Positions 27,212 through 36,740 of a DNA stretch of 64,000 nt are shown here, piece after piece (positions within the stretch are counted from its first letter, which is position 1; the number at the start of each line of letters is the position of its first letter). The DNA lies in assembly GCA_030835305.1 (NCBI GenBank), contig JAURPJ010000015.1, positions 147,564-211,563 of the forward strand. The letters are read 5' to 3'. The stretch comes from Verrucomicrobiota bacterium. Lineage in GTDB: Bacteria; Verrucomicrobiota; Verrucomicrobiia; Verrucomicrobiales; Akkermansiaceae. Under the pieces are notes generated by a model, which was given only the letters and a program-made list of their open reading frames with translations, did no database searches and had not been told where the DNA came from. The translations under genes and the position numbers were made by a program.

Positions 27212-27500
27212 AAGGCTTTCCCAAAGCCCGGATGACGCCCAAGTGTCACGTGGGGCGGAGTTCGGAGCGGGAAGATGATCGCTTGGGGTGACCTACTTGT
27301 CGATGAGTTCGAGGGCCATTGGGAGCTTGCTTTTTACAGGCAGGAGGTTGGAAGGCCCCATTCCTCGATATTGGGCTGGCATGGTTCTGTGAGTCACGTT
27401 ACGGCGGACCCTTACGCGCAATATTCCTGTTTTCAATTATCAAACAAAACACTCAAAATTTTTGATTCCTGACCCATCCCATATTGAGCAGCCCAAGACC
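27212..27500. other. Intergenic stretch with nothing recognisable
   Basis: 289 bp between the PQQ-propeller gene and the proB remnant. Short frames exist on the plus strand (27275-27472) but none resembles a known protein, and no terminator, tRNA or repeat was seen. It is probably more decayed sequence adjoining the pseudogene. Confidence 0.4.
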
Positions 27501-28076
27501 ATGGATTCGGACCTCACCTTAGTAAAAGCGGGCACTGGCGTTCTGACCAATACACTGACGGTTTGTTGGATCGTGCGTCTCTCGTGTGTTTGGTGGCGGC
27601 GATTGCCGGTTTGATAAATTCCGGAAAGCGTTGTTTGTATTTCTCGTCGGGTTCAGTGGGTTCCGGTGTTTCAGCTTTCGGGCTGACAAAGTATCCGGAG
27701 GACATTGTCACGCGCCAGGCCTGTGCGGGAGTCGGACAGGCCCGTTTGATGGAAACCTACGGCGCACTTTTCAGTAATTTCGACATTACGGTGGCGCAGG
27801 TTCTTTTGACCGCAACGGATTTGGCCACCCTGGAGAAGGCAGGTTATGTGTCCAGCAAATTGGAGCGTATCCTTGAGGAGCCGAGGGGCTGCCCATCATC
27901 AACGAGAACGATTCCGTGGCGATCAAAGGAGTTAACCTTTGGCAACAACGACATGTTGTCGCTCACGGTTTGCCAAGATGGTGGGGGCTTCAAAGATTAT
28001 TTTGCTGACTAGTGTAGAGGGTCTGTTGGACCCTGTTCGCAAGGAGTTAATTCCCGAGGTCGTTGCCGTAGCCTGA
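27501..28076 (+). pseudogene. Degraded glutamate 5-kinase (proB)
   Basis: Shifting among frames recovers ProB in order: MDSDLTLVKAGTGVLTN (N-terminal nucleotide/substrate loop), a frameshift, then LFSSG-like FSSGSVGSGVSAFGL, KYPEDIVTRQACAGVGQARL, METYGALFSNFDITVAQVLL, a frameshift at about 27890 into LPIINENDSVAI, another into LTFGNNDMLS, and finally [20 protein letters not shown]. The frame ends at 28076 after a short tail, so the last third of the kinase and the PUA domain are missing. At least three frameshifts and the truncation rule out function. ProB makes glutamyl-5-phosphate for proline; another copy or a different route must serve the cell. Confidence 0.85.
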
Positions 28077-28147
28077 CCTCCCTAAAAAACCTCCCCGGAT
28101 TGGAAGCTGGTTATTCCGGTGACGAAAGTGTTCACTATCCCAACCCC

Positions 28148-31072
28148 ATGATGATTCGGATTGTGAAACTTCTTAAAGCAGGATTTTTCTTGTGGTGCCT
28201 GACGGCGGATGCCGCATTTGCGAAACGGCCCAATGTCCTTTTCCTCGCGGTCGATGACATGAACGATTGGATCGGTTCTTTGGGCACGACTCCGCGGGCG
28301 GTCACACCAAATCTTGATAAGTTGGCGGCGCGAGGATTGAACTTCTCGAACGCACACACCCCGGGGGTCTATTGTGCTCCGGCGCGGGCGGCCATTTTTT
28401 CAGGGCAGTTTGCTTCGACAACGGGGTGTTACCGGTCGACCGATTACTTCACCGACCATCCGGAGATCGAGGGGCTTCCGCTGAGTTTTTCACAAGCGGG
28501 ATACACCACCCTGGGTGTCGGAAAGCTTTACCACCACATGCCTGGCAGTATTGATGTGCGGGGGTGGGATGAATTTTTTCTGCGGAAACCATCGCAGCGC
28601 AAAGCGGGCTGGGCCTTGGACAACTGGACCGAAGAGACGCCGTTCCCGGATCCTTTTCCGGCGAGCATTTTCAATAAAGGCAAAGAGGTGAAGGGCGGGT
28701 TGTTTCTGGAGTGGGCCGGATTGCCCAATGAGAAAGAGCAAGAAATGGCGGACACCATTCGGGTGAATTGGGCGGTGGAGCAGTTGGGAAAAAAGCATGA
28801 GAAGCCTTTCTTTTTGGCGTGTGGCATTTATGCCCCGCATTTTCCGAATTACTGCCCGCAGAAATATTTTGATTTATACGACCGGGACAAGATCGAGTTG
28901 CCGCCAATCAAAGTGGATGACCTTGCCGATCTTCCCGAGCGGATCAGGAAGCAAAAAATGGCTCGTTCGCGAATTCACAAGGAGCTCAAGGCCAAGGGGG
29001 CGGTAAAAGATGCCATTCACGGGTATCTCGCTTGCATGAGCTATGCAGATGCCATGATGGGCCGGGTGCTCAATGCTCTGGAGAAGAGCCCATACGCCGA
29101 TAACACCATTGTGGTATTTTGGAGTGATCACGGATATCACCATGGTGAAAAGTATGACTGGGGAAAGCACACCCTCTGGGAGCGGACTTCAAATGTCCCC
29201 TTCATCTGGGCGGGTCACGGTGTGAAGAAGGGAGCGGTCACCGATGTGACGGCGAGCTTGATCGACATGTATCCCACTTTGGTCGAGGTGTGTGGACTGC
29301 CCTCTCCGCCTCAAAAACTGGAAGGGGTTTCCTTGAAGGAGACCCTGGCGAATCCGGAATCCGCCAGAGATCGGAATGTTTATCTGCCCTACATGGATCC
29401 GGGTGAGTATGCCATCATCAACCGTGACTGGCGTTATATCACCTATGGGGAAGACGGGGAGGAGCTTTACGATCTGAAGACTGATCCCAACGAGTGGAAC
29501 AACCTGGCAGGCGAGCCCAAGTACGAGGAAACAAAAAAGTTGCTCCGAAAGTCAGCACCGAAGGAGTTTGCTCCGGCGGCACCCAAGAGGACGATTGGAA
29601 AAGATCTGATCATCGAGGGTGAAACTTTCCGTTGGCGCAGAGCGGGCGAGAAGGTTGATCGAAGCAAGAAGGCGCAAGTTGGAAAGACAAAGGGGAATAA
29701 AAAGAACGTTCTACTTATTGTCTGCGATGATTTGAATACCCACGTTTCGCCGTCGGGATACGATCATATCAAGACCCCGGCACTCGCGAAGTTTGCTTCG
29801 GAAGCGATGATCTTCAACCGCGCTTTTTGCCAGTATCCGGTGTGTGGTCCGTCGAGGGCCTCGATTCTGAGCGGGCTTTATCCGGCTTCGACCGGAGTCT
29901 TGGATAACAAGTCGGACATTCGCCAAACCCGCCCCGGAACGATTTCAATGCCGCAGTTTTTTAAAGAAAATGGTTATTGGACCGGGAGCGTGGGGAAAGT
30001 GTTTCATTCTCCCCGCCACGAGCAGGGTGAAGTCGCCTGGAACGAATTCCTTCGCTTTGACAACGACGAACTCCCGATGGTGGCGGAGGCCCGGAAGAAA
30101 TTCGAAGCGACGAATGGTTCGGTGGAGTTGGCTGGGAATCGCCAGGCTTGGCGGGTCCTCGAGAAGCAGGCCGGATCAAAGCTCGATGCCCAGACTCCGC
30201 CGGGATATGGTCCGAGTGGACTAACCGATCAGCAGCACAAGGATGGCAAGAATACCCGGATGGTCGCGCGCTGGTTAAAGGAAAAACCCAACGGGAAGAA
30301 GCCATTTTTCATCTCCTGCGGAATTCAAAAACCCCACGTCCCTTTTCTGGCTCCACAAAAATACTTCGATCTCTATCCTCTTGAGTCGATCGTTTACACG
30401 CCCGAGAAGGCAGATCTTTGGGACAGGATTCCCCGCAAGGCAATCAATACCCGGTTCAAGGAATTTGGTTTTAAGGCATTCAAGGAAAACGATGTTCTGC
30501 GTCGGAAATACATGCAGGCCTATCATGCCTGTGTTTCCTTTATCGACGCTCAGACCAAGATCGTTTTCGATGCCCTCAAGGAGTCCGGAGAGTGGGAAAA
30601 CACCATCATCATTTTCACCTCCGATCACGGGTATCATCTCGGCGATCATTTCCTCTGGGGAAAGGTCACCCTCTTCGATATCGGGGCCAGGGTTCCCTTC
30701 ATCATCCATGCTCCTGGGCTCACCAAACCGGGAACACGTTCCGAGGCCATGGTCGAGTTAATCGATATTTATCCGACCCTGGCACAGTTGACGGGGCTGA
30801 ATCCTCCGGATCACCTCGAGGGAATGTCACTTCGTCCGCTTCTCGATCATCCCGGGCGTCTGGGGAAAAAGAAGTATGCCTACAGTATTGTGAAGCGGGG
30901 GAAAGATCTCGGTTATGCCCTGCGGAATCAAAAGTGGCGCTACGGCAAGTGGCCTGATGGCGAGGAACTTTACAATTTGACGAATGATCCGGAGGAAAAA
31001 AACAACCTCGCGGATCGTGAGCAGGTGGAGGAAAGGCTGATTGAGTTTCGGGAAATCCTAAAGTCCCGATAG
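28148..31072 (+). CDS. Tandem double sulfatase (two full sulfatase domains in one chain)
   Basis: A 974-residue secreted protein with signal peptide [23 protein letters not shown]. The first domain (about 27-480) has [20 protein letters not shown] and the formylglycine site C76-[24 protein letters not shown] and [17 protein letters not shown] basic linker (about 485-540) leads to the second domain (about 541-970): [21 protein letters not shown]566-[24 protein letters not shown] and [16 protein letters not shown]. Both domains resemble iduronate-2-sulfatase-like family members, and both keep the metal Asp pair and CxPxR, so both may be active. The frame is continuous with no sign of a lost stop at the junction. 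The ATG at 28151 is an equally good start. A decayed proB lies just upstream. Confidence 0.93.
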   Translation: MMIRIVKLLKAGFFLWCLTADAAFAKRPNVLFLAVDDMNDWIGSLGTTPRAVTPNLDKLAARGLNFSNAHTPGVYCAPARAAIFSGQFASTTGCYRSTDYFTDHPEIEGLPLSFSQAGYTTLGVGKLYHHMPGSIDVRGWDEFFLRKPSQRKAGWALDNWTEETPFPDPFPASIFNKGKEVKGGLFLEWAGLPNEKEQEMADTIRVNWAVEQLGKKHEKPFFLACGIYAPHFPNYCPQKYFDLYDRDKIELPPIKVDDLADLPERIRKQKMARSRIHKELKAKGAVKDAIHGYLACMSYADAMMGRVLNALEKSPYADNTIVVFWSDHGYHHGEKYDWGKHTLWERTSNVPFIWAGHGVKKGAVTDVTASLIDMYPTLVEVCGLPSPPQKLEGVSLKETLANPESARDRNVYLPYMDPGEYAIINRDWRYITYGEDGEELYDLKTDPNEWNNLAGEPKYEETKKLLRKSAPKEFAPAAPKRTIGKDLIIEGETFRWRRAGEKVDRSKKAQVGKTKGNKKNVLLIVCDDLNTHVSPSGYDHIKTPALAKFASEAMIFNRAFCQYPVCGPSRASILSGLYPASTGVLDNKSDIRQTRPGTISMPQFFKENGYWTGSVGKVFHSPRHEQGEVAWNEFLRFDNDELPMVAEARKKFEATNGSVELAGNRQAWRVLEKQAGSKLDAQTPPGYGPSGLTDQQHKDGKNTRMVARWLKEKPNGKKPFFISCGIQKPHVPFLAPQKYFDLYPLESIVYTPEKADLWDRIPRKAINTRFKEFGFKAFKENDVLRRKYMQAYHACVSFIDAQTKIVFDALKESGEWENTIIIFTSDHGYHLGDHFLWGKVTLFDIGARVPFIIHAPGLTKPGTRSEAMVELIDIYPTLAQLTGLNPPDHLEGMSLRPLLDHPGRLGKKKYAYSIVKRGKDLGYALRNQKWRYGKWPDGEELYNLTNDPEEKNNLADREQVEERLIEFREILKSR

Positions 31073-31169
31073 AGGAAGAGCCGGGTCCGTCCCTACCAAA
31101 GCGGTGCGCCAATCGGCGATCGAAATGACAGCATCCCGGCCAAATTTCCTGTCTCTCAACATTGGACCG

Positions 31170-31186
31170 GGGGGACGCAGTCCCCC
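31170..31186. repeat. Short perfect inverted repeat in an intergenic gap
   Basis: GGGGGAC-GCA-GTCCCCC, with 7 bp arms and a 3-base loop, sits in the 259 bp between the double sulfatase and the convergent protease. No T run follows on either strand, so it is not a standard intrinsic terminator. It could be a REP-like interspersed element or an mRNA 3'-end stem. Only one copy is in this window. Confidence 0.5.
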
Positions 31187-31331
31187 TCTACATGTCTGGA
31201 CCTTGCTCGCGCACGACCCCGGAGAGTAGAAGGGGGATCCTTGGTCGTTTCGTGACCTGAATGCACGGGCAGGAGAGTGAATCTACGAATTACCCCGTGC
31301 CTATTCCCAAAGATGATTTTTCGCTCTCCTC

Positions 31332-34300
31332 CTATTCGGTCTTCACGGGGTCGGCAGGGCGCTCGGGCAGCTTCATGGGGTTCTTCTTCATTTTTCGAAG
31401 AACCTCCTTGAGGCCGCGCTCCAGCTGCGGGTCACGGCCCTCGATCACCGCTCGGGGGTCGTTCTCCACCACGATGTCCGGCTCAACCCCACGACCCTCG
31501 ATAATGTAGCTGCCATCCGTGTCATTGGTGGCCTGCAAAGGAACCTGGACGGTGCCTCCGTCGAGCAAGGGCCCGCGACTCGAAATCCCGACGACTCCCC
31601 CCCAGGAGCGCTTCCCCACCAGGGGGCCGAGTCCGGCCTTGCGGAATCGATGGGGAAAGATGTCGCCGTCGGATGCCGAGGTCTCGTTCATAAGGCAGAC
31701 CTTGTGGCCATGAAAAACGGTGTAGGGATAGGTTCGTGGTTCATCGCTCGCGTAGCCAAAGCGGGTTCCTAACAATTTGGTGTCGAGGCGCTCGATGATC
31801 CACTGTGACACGTTGCCGCCGCCGTTGCTGCGCACGTCGACGATCAAGCCTTCTTTTCGAATTTGCGGGTAGAACCACTTGATGAACTCGTAGATTCCGG
31901 GTGCACCCATGTCAGGAATATGCAGATACCCGACGCTGCCATCGGTCATTTCATCGACCTTGGCCATGTTCATCAACACTTGGTTGAGATAGAGCAAATG
32001 TTCTTCGGTGGCAATGGGGCGGTAGGTCTCCTCGCGGGCCCCGGCCTCTTCCGGGTTGTCGTTCACCAAGAGAACCACAGGCCCCGTCTTGTGCTGCAAG
32101 AGGCGATAAGGATTGTCGTTCCCCGTGAGCGGTTCTCCGTCGATCGCCAGGACGTAGTCTCCTTCGTTCACATCGACCCCCACTTCGGTAAGAGGGGAAC
32201 GGTATTGGGCTTCTTCATTGTGGCCGCGCATGATTCGAGCAATGCGGTATCTGTTGGCTTCGGCATCGAGCTCAAACCTCGCACCCGGCAAAGCCACCTT
32301 GGGCCGCTCGGGAATTTCGAAATCGCCTCCTTCGATATAAGCGTGCCCCACGTTCAACTCGGAAATCATCTCGCCAATCACGTAGTTGAGATCGGAACGG
32401 TGGGACACGTGTTGCACCAGGGGACGGTATTGGTTGCCAATGGCCTCCCAATCGAAGCCGTGCATGTTTTCCACATAGAAAAAGTCGCGGTAACGCCGCC
32501 AGACTTCATTGAAGATGGTCATCCATTCCTCCCTGGGATCGCGATCGACCATCAGACCCGATGTGGAAACGGCTTTCTTGTCCGGGGCCTCCGGCTTGAC
32601 GTCGTAGCGGGTAAATTCACCCTCGCTTCGTACGAGAACCTTTTTGCCATCGGCCGAGAGAGTCCACCCTCCGGTGCCTTCGACAAATGGCTTGGCTTCG
32701 CGTTGTTCGAGATCAAAGAGGTGCAGGGCGGGTTTTTCGTTACTCTTCCGGCCGTAAAAACCCGAGCCAAAGGTCGAGTAGAAAAGCCCCCCCCTGGTCG
32801 CGGCCAGGTTTCTAATGTTCCCGGGTTTCACCGGAACGCGGACGCTGCGTTGGGCCAGGCCATCAAAGTCGATGACGATTGGCTCCTTTTCCGCGCCTTC
32901 TTTTTCTGCCTCGTCATCGTCCTCTTTTTTGCCTTCTTTCCCGCTCTTCGGGGAAACCTCGTCCGATTCGGGGGCAAAGGGGTTCTCCACGTCCTTGCGC
33001 AGGGCCAAGGCGTAGATCTGCCGGTCGTGACTCCCGGCGTAGTTCCACTCAATGGATGAAATCTGCGGTGCAAATTCGCGGCGGGAAAGGTAATAGAGAT
33101 AATTCCCCTCGGGATCCCAGGTGGGTGAATCGACATCAAAATTAGGGTCCGTCACCGGTCGCAGCTGCCGGTTGGCCACCGACCAAAGGTAGAGTCGATC
33201 GAAGTCGTTCGATTCCTTCATCGTGAAAGCGAGGTGACCACTGCAGGTGGACCAGGTGTAGTCGTTGATACCTCCGCGCGGTGAGTCCACGATCTCCGCC
33301 ACCTCCTTGGAATCGACTTTGAGTACGAAGAGTTTGCCGTCCTTGTCGGAATAGGCCAGGCGTTCGCCATCGGGTGACCATACCGGTGCACCCAACATCA
33401 CCTTGTGTTCGGTCGTGAGGGCCTCCGGTTTGCTACGACCGAATTGATCGATGAGATACAGCTGCTCTTCGCCCGAGAGGTCGGACACAAAAGCGATCTT
33501 TGCGCCATCCGGAGACCATCGCGCGTGCTTGTCGTGCGCGTTGGACGAATTGGTGAGGTTCCGCGTTTTTCCCTTTTCCACCGGCGCGGTGAAAATATCG
33601 CCGCGGGCTACGAAGAGGGCTCGTTCTCCCTTGGGCGACAGTCCGTAGCTTTCGATGTTTTTGTCGGCCGGATAGCGCGAGGGGCGCATTGCCAACCCGT
33701 CGTTGGGAACCGAAATTGAGAGACGGGTTTCCTGGTTGTTTTTGATGTCGTAGATCGCGAGGCTCCCGTCGATTTCAAAGACGATACGCGATTTCTGGTC
33801 CGACGAAGGCCAGCGCACCTCCCATTCCTTGTGGTCGGTGAGGGCCTCTGAGTTTTTACCTTTGCGATCGTAACGATACAAGTTGAGGCGCCCACCGCGA
33901 TCGGAGGCGAAATAGAGATGGTCTCCAATCCACATGGGGTCGCGCTCGGTTCGCACGCTGTTATCGATGGCGGTGGCCTGATTGCTTTCGAGGTCGAAGA
34001 TGTAGAGGTCCTGGGCCCATCCACCTTCATATCGTTTCCAAGTCCGGAAGTCGCGGAACAGGGGTGAGTAGAGGAGTTGTCGGCCATCCGGCGAAAAGTC
34101 GCCCGCTCCGGACGTGGGCATTGGCAACATCTTTGGCAAGCCACCGTCGACACCCACTGTATAGAGTCCGGTGAGTGTTTTGAGTCCATCGGCATCGCGC
34201 AAGGAACGGAAGAGGACGCGTTTGCCGTCGGGCGTCCAACCGTAGACCTGATGGTCATAGCCCCAACGGGGAGGCAAGGGGCCGGCCGCCGGGTAGTAAG

Positions 34301-34607
34301 TCAGTTGTTTCGGGACTCCGCCGGCGGTCGGGATGAGGTAGACCTGTTCATCACCATCATACTGGCCGGTGAACGCGATCCATTTTCCGTCAGGCGAAAA
34401 TTTGGGGAAAAGTTCCTGTCCGGGATGAGCGGTCAATCGCACCGCCTGCCCTCCCTTCGTTGAGGCCTTCCAGAGATCGCCCCCATGACAAAAGACCACC
34501 AGATCTCCGGAGATGTCAGGAAATCGCAGGAGCTTGGTTTCGGTCTTGGCCCCGACGGCAGTCATTACAGCGACCGCCCAACTTGCTAAATGGATCTTCC
34601 AGTTCAT
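31332..34607 (-). CDS. Tricorn-type S41 protease with beta-propellers and PDZ domain
   Basis: A 1091-residue protein. The ATG at 34607 is chosen because it opens a signal-like segment (MNWKIHLASWAVAVMTAVGA); the frame upstream is low in homology. Propeller strands run from about residue 25 to 630 (FSPDGKWIAFTGQYDGDEQV, WTPDGKRVLFRSLRDADGLK, WSPDGAKIAFVSDLSGEEQL, WSPDGERLAYSDKDGKLFVL), with a charged low-complexity insert near 560 (EGKKEDDDEAEKEGAEKE). A core domain, a PDZ part (EVGVDVNEGDYVLAIDGEPL) and the S41 peptidase follow: IVDVRSNGGGNVSQWIIERL and NETSASDGDIFPHRFRKAGL, with Ser at about 979 the likely nucleophile. It probably trims peptides in the periplasm. It diverges from the AbgT transporter. 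Confidence 0.93.
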   Translation of the reverse strand: MNWKIHLASWAVAVMTAVGAKTETKLLRFPDISGDLVVFCHGGDLWKASTKGGQAVRLTAHPGQELFPKFSPDGKWIAFTGQYDGDEQVYLIPTAGGVPKQLTYYPAAGPLPPRWGYDHQVYGWTPDGKRVLFRSLRDADGLKTLTGLYTVGVDGGLPKMLPMPTSGAGDFSPDGRQLLYSPLFRDFRTWKRYEGGWAQDLYIFDLESNQATAIDNSVRTERDPMWIGDHLYFASDRGGRLNLYRYDRKGKNSEALTDHKEWEVRWPSSDQKSRIVFEIDGSLAIYDIKNNQETRLSISVPNDGLAMRPSRYPADKNIESYGLSPKGERALFVARGDIFTAPVEKGKTRNLTNSSNAHDKHARWSPDGAKIAFVSDLSGEEQLYLIDQFGRSKPEALTTEHKVMLGAPVWSPDGERLAYSDKDGKLFVLKVDSKEVAEIVDSPRGGINDYTWSTCSGHLAFTMKESNDFDRLYLWSVANRQLRPVTDPNFDVDSPTWDPEGNYLYYLSRREFAPQISSIEWNYAGSHDRQIYALALRKDVENPFAPESDEVSPKSGKEGKKEDDDEAEKEGAEKEPIVIDFDGLAQRSVRVPVKPGNIRNLAATRGGLFYSTFGSGFYGRKSNEKPALHLFDLEQREAKPFVEGTGGWTLSADGKKVLVRSEGEFTRYDVKPEAPDKKAVSTSGLMVDRDPREEWMTIFNEVWRRYRDFFYVENMHGFDWEAIGNQYRPLVQHVSHRSDLNYVIGEMISELNVGHAYIEGGDFEIPERPKVALPGARFELDAEANRYRIARIMRGHNEEAQYRSPLTEVGVDVNEGDYVLAIDGEPLTGNDNPYRLLQHKTGPVVLLVNDNPEEAGAREETYRPIATEEHLLYLNQVLMNMAKVDEMTDGSVGYLHIPDMGAPGIYEFIKWFYPQIRKEGLIVDVRSNGGGNVSQWIIERLDTKLLGTRFGYASDEPRTYPYTVFHGHKVCLMNETSASDGDIFPHRFRKAGLGPLVGKRSWGGVVGISSRGPLLDGGTVQVPLQATNDTDGSYIIEGRGVEPDIVVENDPRAVIEGRDPQLERGLKEVLRKMKKNPMKLPERPADPVKTE

Positions 34608-34793
34608 CGCCGAAGAGGCTGGCAAGCCCGAAGCCGTTTGGCAAATCACGAGTTTCAGCCAGATGATGCTGGCCGAACCCTGTCCTTTTCGTAAATTTCC
34701 GTCCAGTGAGAGGATTATCAGGATACCTTTCAAAACCGCCGGGTCCTCCAGGTTTAGCGAAACCAGAGATGGCTCCGGATTCTTTGATCGCCC

Positions 34794-36395
34794 ATGAAAG
34801 ACCCAAATAAAGTTTCCACGCAGAGCGGTTTCCTCGGACATATCGAACGCCTTGGGAATAGACTTCCGGACCCGGTGTTCCTCTTCGTTTATCTGATTGG
34901 GATAGTCATTCTGATCTCGGTTGTTTGTTCATGGGCGGGCGTGTCCGCCGAACATCCCACACAAATGGTCGCGGACGGATCCGGGCCTTTGGTGCTGAAT
35001 GCGAAGAGTCTTCTCTCTGCTGAGAACATCCAAAACGTCTGGGTTGAGATGCCAAAGACCTTCACCCACTTTCATCCGCTTGGGTATGTTCTGGTGGTGA
35101 TGCTGGGTGCCGGAGTCGCCGAGCGCTCGGGGCTTTTCGCAAGCGGAATCAAGTCGGTCATTCGATACACGCCCAAAAGTCTGCTGACCCCGACCGTGGC
35201 CTTGGTCGCGATGCTCTCAAACCATGCCGCCGATGCGGGCTACGTGGTGGCCATTCCCCTGGCCGCCATTGTCTTCGCTGCCGCTGGCCGCCACCCTCTA
35301 GCCGGAATTGCGGCCGGTTTTGCCGGAGTTTCCGGCGGGTTCTCGGCCAACTTCACGCCCGGGCAACTGGACGCTTTGTTGTTCGGGGTTACCGAGGCAG
35401 CCGTCGAAAGCGCGCAGCTTAAGGCTGGTTGGACCATGAACATTGCTGGCAACTGGTTTTTCATTGTTGCCCTCTTGTTGGTCTACCTCCCCGTGATTTG
35501 GTATGTCACTGATAAGATCATCGAACCACGGCTCGGAATCTGGACTCCGGGCGAATCACATCAGGATTCCTTCGGCGAGAACGACAAACCGCTTACGGAC
35601 GGTCAACTCAAGGGCCTGCGCCACGCCGGACTCGCCATCCTGGGCGTTGGTCTGTTCTGGTTGGCGATGACCTTCGGCCCGGGAACCCCGCTGCTGGACG
35701 ACAGCCCCGGAACCGAAAACCAAGCCTGGTATGTCACCGCAACCCCGTTCTTCAAATCCCTCGTCGGGGCGTTCATGATCGTCTTTCTTGCCGCTGGATG
35801 GTTTTACGGCAAGGCGGCCGGCACAATCAAAACGAGTGACGATCTCGTCTCGATGATGACTGATTCGATGAAGGACATGGGGTATTATCTCGTGCTCTCG
35901 TTCGTCGCCGCCCATTTCGTCGCCATGTTCGGTTGGTCGAACCTCGGGCTCATTTCGGCCGTGCATGGGGCCGGCGCGATCGAATCCAGCGGCCTTCCCC
36001 TGCCCGTCGTGATTGGCCTGATCGTCCTTTTTTCAGCGGTCCTCAACCTGTTTGTGGGCTCGGCCAGTGCGAAGTGGGCCCTGCTCGCGCCGGTTCTTGT
36101 TCCCATGTTGATGTTGCTGGGAGTGAGCCCCGAGGGCGCTACCGCGGCCTACCGGGTGGGCGATGGCGCCACCAATATCATTTCGCCCCTGATGGTTTAT
36201 TTCCCCTTGGTCCTGATTTTTGCCCAACGTTGGCAGAAGGATTTTGGGATCGGTTCACTCACCGCGATGATGATCCCATACTCGATCTGGATGTTGGTCA
36301 CCGGAACTGTTTTGATGATTCTCTGGATGACGCTGGGAATCAGCCTGGGGCCCGGCGCACCCATGGGGATCGAGTTGCCGGGCTCAAACCCCTAG
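34794..36395 (+). CDS. AbgT-family transporter (p-aminobenzoyl-glutamate type)
   Basis: A 533-residue inner-membrane protein with 11-13 likely helices. Family blocks are FLGHIERLGNRLPDPVFLFV at the N-terminus, HFHPLGYVLVVMLGAGVAER, MLSNHAADAGYVVAIPLAAI, GVSGGFSANFTPGQLDALLF, then GSASAKWALLAPVLVPMLML and YRVGDGATNIISPLMVYFPL near the end. AbgT proteins import p-aminobenzoyl-glutamate (folate salvage), and some export sulfonamides by proton exchange; which applies here cannot be seen. It diverges from the Tricorn-like protease over 186 bp, a plausible peptide-breakdown and uptake pairing, but this is inference. Confidence 0.93.
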   Translation: MKDPNKVSTQSGFLGHIERLGNRLPDPVFLFVYLIGIVILISVVCSWAGVSAEHPTQMVADGSGPLVLNAKSLLSAENIQNVWVEMPKTFTHFHPLGYVLVVMLGAGVAERSGLFASGIKSVIRYTPKSLLTPTVALVAMLSNHAADAGYVVAIPLAAIVFAAAGRHPLAGIAAGFAGVSGGFSANFTPGQLDALLFGVTEAAVESAQLKAGWTMNIAGNWFFIVALLLVYLPVIWYVTDKIIEPRLGIWTPGESHQDSFGENDKPLTDGQLKGLRHAGLAILGVGLFWLAMTFGPGTPLLDDSPGTENQAWYVTATPFFKSLVGAFMIVFLAAGWFYGKAAGTIKTSDDLVSMMTDSMKDMGYYLVLSFVAAHFVAMFGWSNLGLISAVHGAGAIESSGLPLPVVIGLIVLFSAVLNLFVGSASAKWALLAPVLVPMLMLLGVSPEGATAAYRVGDGATNIISPLMVYFPLVLIFAQRWQKDFGIGSLTAMMIPYSIWMLVTGTVLMILWMTLGISLGPGAPMGIELPGSNP

Positions 36396-36740
36396 AAGTT
36401 TGCCAATCTCCATCCGTTTTTCCTTCCCTGGCTTGCAATCGAATTTGAGAGGTCATGCGTTTTGGCATGGTCTGAATGATTGACGGATCATGTTTTTTCG
36501 GGGCTCATCGATTTCTGACCAAGCCCGCCGGCAGGTGATTGCGTGGAGTGAGGCGGACTGTTGGGAGCATCCTGGCAGCCCGGTATTTTGATTTCATGGT
36601 TCGATGTATTTTCCGGTGTTCGTTGAAGGGTGTGGCGTTGCCATTCCCGTTTGCGAGGAAACACCGGATTGAGGATTTCCGATGGAGTTCCCAGTATCAG
36701 GCAAGAACAGCCTGCCTCGAAACGTATCCTGATTTTAGCC
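36396..36740. other. 345-bp intergenic region, no gene recognised
   Basis: Between the AbgT gene and the GMC oxidoreductase. It holds a segment (about 36638-36668) whose translation, CHSRLRGNTG, looks like the peptide echo of a REP-type intergenic repeat, but no clear inverted arms are visible. No terminator, tRNA or small gene was found. A promoter for the GMC operon is presumably here. Confidence 0.35.

Noticed and set aside
27275..27472. 65-codon plus-strand frame before the proB remnant
   Set aside because: No family features or ribosome site; it lies in decayed sequence.
31863..33059. 398-codon plus-strand frame
   Set aside because: Antisense shadow of the Tricorn-type protease, which has many recognisable domains on the other strand.
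36638..36668. REP-like element suggested by the peptide echo CHSRLRGNTG
   Set aside because: No convincing inverted arms and no second copy in the window, so it is not called as a repeat.
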